Source of the DNA: Dichotomocladium elegans
Lineage: Eukaryota; Mucoromycota; Mucoromycetes; Mucorales; Lichtheimiaceae
Length of the DNA: 64,000 nt
Direction: 5' to 3'
Assembly: GCA_025716815.1 (NCBI GenBank)
Contig: JAIXMN010000018.1
Location: 496,001 to 560,000 of the forward strand
Shown here: piece after piece, positions 59,776-64,000 of the stretch
How the letters are laid out: every line of letters starts with the position of its first letter
Numbering within the stretch: the first letter of the stretch is position 1
Notes under the pieces: generated by a model
What the model was told of the DNA's origin: nothing
What the model saw: only the letters and a program-made list of their open reading frames with translations
The model's database searches: none
Translations under genes and position numbers: made by a program

Positions 59776-62700
59776 ATGCCACGTCTAGTCGGCCTCGTAG
59801 GCTTGGCAACCATCGCCAGCCTCTTTATGCAACCGACCCAAGCCGTCGTCGACCCGGAAAATGTTGAATTCGTCCTGAATGCCGATCGCGCTGCTAATGA
59901 ATCGTTGCTTTGGGGTACATACAGACCCAACCTCTACTTCGGTACCCGAACACGGCTACCCGAGTCGCTCATGTCCGGTCTCATCTGGTTCGATGCCAGC
60001 AATTTCCAAGGATTTCAACGTAACATATATATTCCTTCATCATCCCGATCGGCCAGCGCAAGCACGCACGCACACACATACCCCTTTTTCTCCTTGCACA
60101 CTTTGACAAACCTGGACGGTTTCAATTTTGAATATAGGGGCTCGGCACGCTTGCGATCAGGGCGACGGTATTCAAGGCTATGGCTATCAGAAGCACGACG
60201 GCCGAACCTATGCTATGCAAAAGATCAATGACGCGCCGAGCAATATCGCCATCACAACCGAATTCATCAAAATACCTGGCGGCGAACATGGTAATTCCAA
60301 CCTATTTCGTCATGGAAAGAATTAATAACTAAATGTCACCGATGCTGAGTCGACCTAAGGTGGTGATTGGGGTGTACGAATCCATGGTATCCCGGTGGAC
60401 AATCAACGTAAAGTGGATACAAAGGCGGGAATGCATAAAGAAAAAAACAAACAGAGGATCTAATACAACGAATCACAAAAAAAAAAGATCCGTCCACGAC
60501 AAGTATCATTTACTACTTTGGTTTGGAAGGCGAGGGAAGCATGGACATCACCAGCCAGATCTCCCGCAAGGGCTTACGCTCACCGGTGCGCATTGAAGGC
60601 GATACCCCGGATCTGGGCGATTTTGAGATCGAAATCGTGGATGGTCCCTTGAATAGGAACCCGACTCAGGTAGTGGATGGACACGATCTTTCACGAACGC
60701 AGTGGTGGGGTGTCGAGGTGGACGATAAACAGATCTGGAGAGCCAAAGGTATATTTTACCCATTACGGGCGCGCAAAGCGCAGAATGCATTCTGAACATC
60801 AAATGTCAAACATTCATTCCTGTCTATTGCTAGACATCATTATGCCAAAAATCCTTGATGAGGCCAGGACAAGGCTCTCTCGGGCAAATCCTGAGGAAGC
60901 GATGACCATCCCTTTTTCCTATCTTACCCTCGAAAATGCCTTGAGCGAAAATGAAGGCGAAGTTGCTAATCTCTATGCATTTCAAAAAGTTTTCCATGGA
61001 GAGTTCCAGGTAGATGAATATCAAGAGAAAGGTCTGACAAGCGCTTCTAAAAATGATTCGTATGACCAGTTTGACGTTCTTTTCCGGTCCGCGAGCTCGC
61101 AAGAAAAGATCAGTGGTACGTAAAGTAAAGGAGGGAGAAGGTGTTAAGACAGGTGATGCGTTTCCTCTCTCTCTCTAACTGCAGAGCAGTCGATAGCATC
61201 AGCCGAAAGCTCCTCCAAAAGAAGGACGAGTTCCGAGAGAGATTTGAGAAAACATTCCATCTGAAGGAAAAGGGCTTTTCAAACAAAGAAATCGAGTTTG
61301 GAGAATTTTTGCTGAGCAACTTGCTTGGCGGCATTGGCTACTTTTACGGCTCTTCTATCGTTGACAGATCGCATCATCCGATGCAGGATGAAGAAACCTT
61401 CGCTGGTGAGCACACCCGTCCCCAATTCACGAGCCCTTACAGTCTCTTTACCGCAACGCCCAGCCGTCCTTTCTTCCCCCGCGGCTTTTACTGGTATGGA
61501 TGCTTATCGATGGCGAGAGAGAGAGAGAGAAAGAGAATAGATTGACACATTCACTAGGGACGAAGGCTTCCATCAGCTAGTGATAGGCAAATGGGATAAT
61601 GGCTTAAGGTGAGGGGGCCCCATGCGAAAGGGATAAGTCTGTCATTTCTCTTTTCTCATAGTTGGCAATAAGTCTTGATATCATTAAGCACTGGATCTCT
61701 CTCATTGACGAGAACGGCTGGGTGGGCCGTGAGCAAATTCTTGGCGAAGAGGCACGGAGCAAAGTGCCTCCCGAATTCCAGACACAGTTTCCACACTATG
61801 CCAATCCGCCTACACTCTATCTCGCCATCAAGCGCTACGTTGACCGTGTCTCGAGCCACCGTCATGCAATCTTTGAGGAGACAGCACAGCTAACCTTTGG
61901 AAGTTTTGATGACCCGGTGCTGCTCAATGACCTTCATCTGGAAAGCCCTGTACTGGCACGCGCATGGCTTGACTCGGTGTATCCCAAGCTGCGTCTGAAC
62001 TGGCAATGGTTCCGGGCCACACAGCGAGGACATCTAGACCGGTTTGGCAGACAGGCACCCCATGACGAAGCCTATCGCTGGAGGGGCCGCACGCCCGAGC
62101 ATACGTTGACATCAGGCTTGGATGATTATCCTCGTGGTGAACCACCCAATATCGGCGAACTTCATGCTGACTTGATGTCGTGGATGGCCTTTGCGACACG
62201 CCTGCTGAAGGACATTGCATCGGAGCTTGACAAGCCTGACGATGTGGCAGAGTATACAAAGATTGAAAGCGAGATGTTGGAAAATCTTGATGCTCTTCAC
62301 TGGAGCGAAGAGGAGCAGTCGTACTGCGATCAAACTATAGAACAGGGTAGGGGTTGAGGCTGAATCCTCCTATGCGACATTGGGAGATCGAGACGTTCAA
62401 CTTTCTTTGCATCTATAGGTGCGCCAGTTCATGTGTGCCACAAAGGTTATGCCTCCTTGATGCCTCTTGTTCTGGGTCTACTGCCGCCCGATTCGCCAAA
62501 ACTAGGGGCTATTCTCGAGACAATCCGCAGCGAGGACGAGCTCTGGTCGCCCTATGGCCTGCGATCACTCTCTGCATCGGATCCATACTATAATACGGGT
62601 GAAGTCTACTGGCGCGGTCCGATCTGGATCAACATCAATTATTTGACTCTCCAGAGTCTGTACAACGTAAATATGCAAACATCCTTTATTTGCACATAGG

Positions 62701-63017
62701 GTAGACAGCATATCCTCACTCTGCATTTTTAGAACTACATGAATACACCCGGTCCTTACCAAGCTCGCGCCAAGGAGATCTATGGTGAACTGCGGAACAA
62801 CCTTATCCGGACAGTCTATAAAGTAATATGGGATGCTTTCTTCCAATACCACAGCTGCCTTTACTTACTCGCCAGCCGTTTGATCTTGTAGGATTACCGC
62901 AAAACAGGCTATGTATGGGAGCAGTACGATGACGCGACCGGCCAGGGACAACGGAGTCATCCATTCACTGGATGGACAAGCCTTGTGCTCCTCATTATGG
63001 CGGAGCAATATGCTTGA
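59776..63017 (+). CDS. CWH41: Processing alpha-glucosidase I (GH63)
   Basis: Eleven exons (59776-60019, 60138-60290, 60360-60407, 60488-60748, 60834-61115, 61187-61493, 61558-61608, 61673-62346, 62419-62666, 62733-62822, 62892-63017) encode 827 residues. The ER enzyme removes the outermost glucose from Glc3Man9GlcNAc2. An N-terminal signal anchor ([15 protein letters not shown]) is followed by [28 protein letters not shown], the GH63 core [19 protein letters not shown] with the catalytic acid, [21 protein letters not shown], the second acidic site in HADLMSWM, and the end [20 protein letters not shown]. Intron 7 acceptor at 61672 was chosen because it alone keeps the frame. Confidence 0.95.
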
Positions 63018-63416
63018 ACTAGATTAGTGTTGTTGCAGTGTATAAAAACAGAATACGAGGAGGACGGATTAGCGTGTTTGAGGTATTATTCTCTCATTCC
63101 TGTCTGCCATTCTACCGTGTCCGATAAAAACTCAACGAGAGAGAAAGATCATTGGTGGAAGCTCTTAACAGGACGAAAGAAGATAAAACCGAGGCAGAGG
63201 AGATGGTTGTTCATGCGATCATCATGGACGAGACTTTGTGGGAGACCCTGTCAAATGCCCGCAATCGGCTTGACCAGCCGGCGGAGTCAACGTAGCCTGA
63301 AAAGCGTAACAGTGATTTTTCGTTCAATAGCTCTTGTTCAGATTGTAAACAACGACAACATCATTGACATTTATTCATAATACATATATATATATACATA
63401 CATATATACGCCGAAA
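63018..63416. other. Intergenic between GCS1 and ATP23
   Basis: About 400 bases, the GCS1 3' end and the ATP23 promoter. A TATATATA run lies at 63384-63394, about 25-30 bases before the ATG. No gene seen. Confidence 0.55.
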
Positions 63417-63678
63417 ATGACAGAGACGACATCCGAGCCCTCACAAAACAATGAAATGTCCTTGAAGGACATGAAAAAATTCGAAAAATGGAGAAAGTCG
63501 TTGCAATACATTACCGGCCTGGGCATGTCCGAGGAAGAGCAAAAGCAGTTTCGTAAAGGACTGGATGCGGAGCTCCAGGATCATCAATGCCGGCAATGCG
63601 AAGTTTGGCGCGACAATTTGATGAAAAACAGTAATGAGCGTTCTTTTCTTTCGCACAAAACCTAACATCTGAAGACAA

Positions 63679-63749
<71 letters not shown>

Positions 63750-64000
63750 GATATATATCTATATACTGGAAGCTAACAGTCATGCCATTGCGCTAGGTCC
63801 TTCTGTCCGTTTTATGGTGGACAGCCTTCGCAAGATTGGACATGAGCTCAAGCGGGACGATTTTATGTGTGCGCCGTGTGACGCCACGCGATCGGGCGGT
63901 TTCTCGCCCGAGGACGGTATCTTGCTGTGCCAGAACCGATTCAACTCAAAGACTCACCAAGAACACACGATGGTGCATGAAATGGTCCACTTGTACGACC
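63417..64000 (+). CDS. ATP23: Mitochondrial inner membrane protease ATP23, 3' partial
   Basis: Two exons are visible (63417-63630 and 63797 to the window end), about 139 residues. ATP23 is an intermembrane-space metalloprotease that matures Atp6 and helps assemble the F1Fo ATP synthase. The zinc site HEMVH is the last thing before the edge (about residues 132-136). Upstream are the family's cysteine pairs (CRQCEVW; MCAPCDATRSGGF) and LCQNRFNSKTHQEHT. The intron (63631-63796) contains a long CA repeat. The C-terminus lies outside the window. Confidence 0.93.
63680..63746. repeat. (CA)33 microsatellite in the ATP23 intron
   Basis: An uninterrupted run of about 33 CA units fills 40 percent of the 166-base intron. 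Confidence 0.95.

Noticed and set aside
63441..63783. Cys-Val repeat open frames
   Set aside because: They only translate the CA microsatellite in the ATP23 intron.

Overview
This is nuclear DNA of a fungus, most likely an early-diverging one of the Mucoromycota (Mucorales type). Genes are dense and cut by many short introns (mostly 42-95 bases) with GTAAGT-like donors. The proteins resemble their families at fungal-to-metazoan level, and the set includes RLI1, ERG12, CDS1, GCS1, ATP23, TAF3 and EMC5. The phylum is an inference; no rRNA or species marker is present. I see no tRNA, rRNA, CRISPR array or intact mobile element. All exon models were built by hand from splice signals and phase; almost every one closes in frame.

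Layout. 1-9 kb: a FAR1-like zinc-domain protein (cut at the left edge), a small macrodomain hydrolase, a 4-kb stretch with little recognisable, then a sugar transporter. 9-13 kb: ribosomal protein S20 (minus) and mevalonate kinase (plus). 12.4-18.7 kb: TFIIIC subunit TFC4 (minus), divergent from TFIID subunit TAF3. 18.7-25.1 kb: CDP-diacylglycerol synthase, an intron-containing N6-adenine DNA methyltransferase of bacterial type, and an 83-residue protein. 25.2-32.7 kb: RLI1/ABCE1, then a minus-strand run of an HDDC2-like HD hydrolase, EMC5, prefoldin 3 and a pepsin-like protein that has lost its second catalytic Asp. 33.9-37.3 kb: HAT1 and FCF2, divergent. 39.8-45.5 kb: a homeodomain protein, an unrecognised secreted or membrane protein, and a nitrilase-family hydrolase. 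47.3-50.7 kb: LCL2, NBP35, TAF11. 50.8-55.3 kb: an unrecognised 3-exon gene, mitochondrial ClpX, and TIPIN/Csm3. 57.3-64 kb: an HP1-type chromodomain protein, a dual-specificity phosphatase, glucosidase I, and ATP23 (cut at the right edge).

Themes. Several genes serve transcription and chromatin (TFC4, TAF3, TAF11, HAT1, HP1, a homeodomain protein), ribosome biogenesis and translation (RLI1, FCF2, S20), the secretory pathway (GCS1, EMC5, LCL2) and mitochondria (ClpX, ATP23). They are scattered housekeeping genes, not an operon-like cluster.

The most unusual item is the gene at 21646-24636. It has the motif set of restriction-modification N6-adenine methyltransferases and a TaqI/Eco57I-like C-terminal half, yet it carries two spliceosomal introns and sits between ordinary fungal genes. 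Second are four introns whose only workable donor is GCAAG rather than GT.
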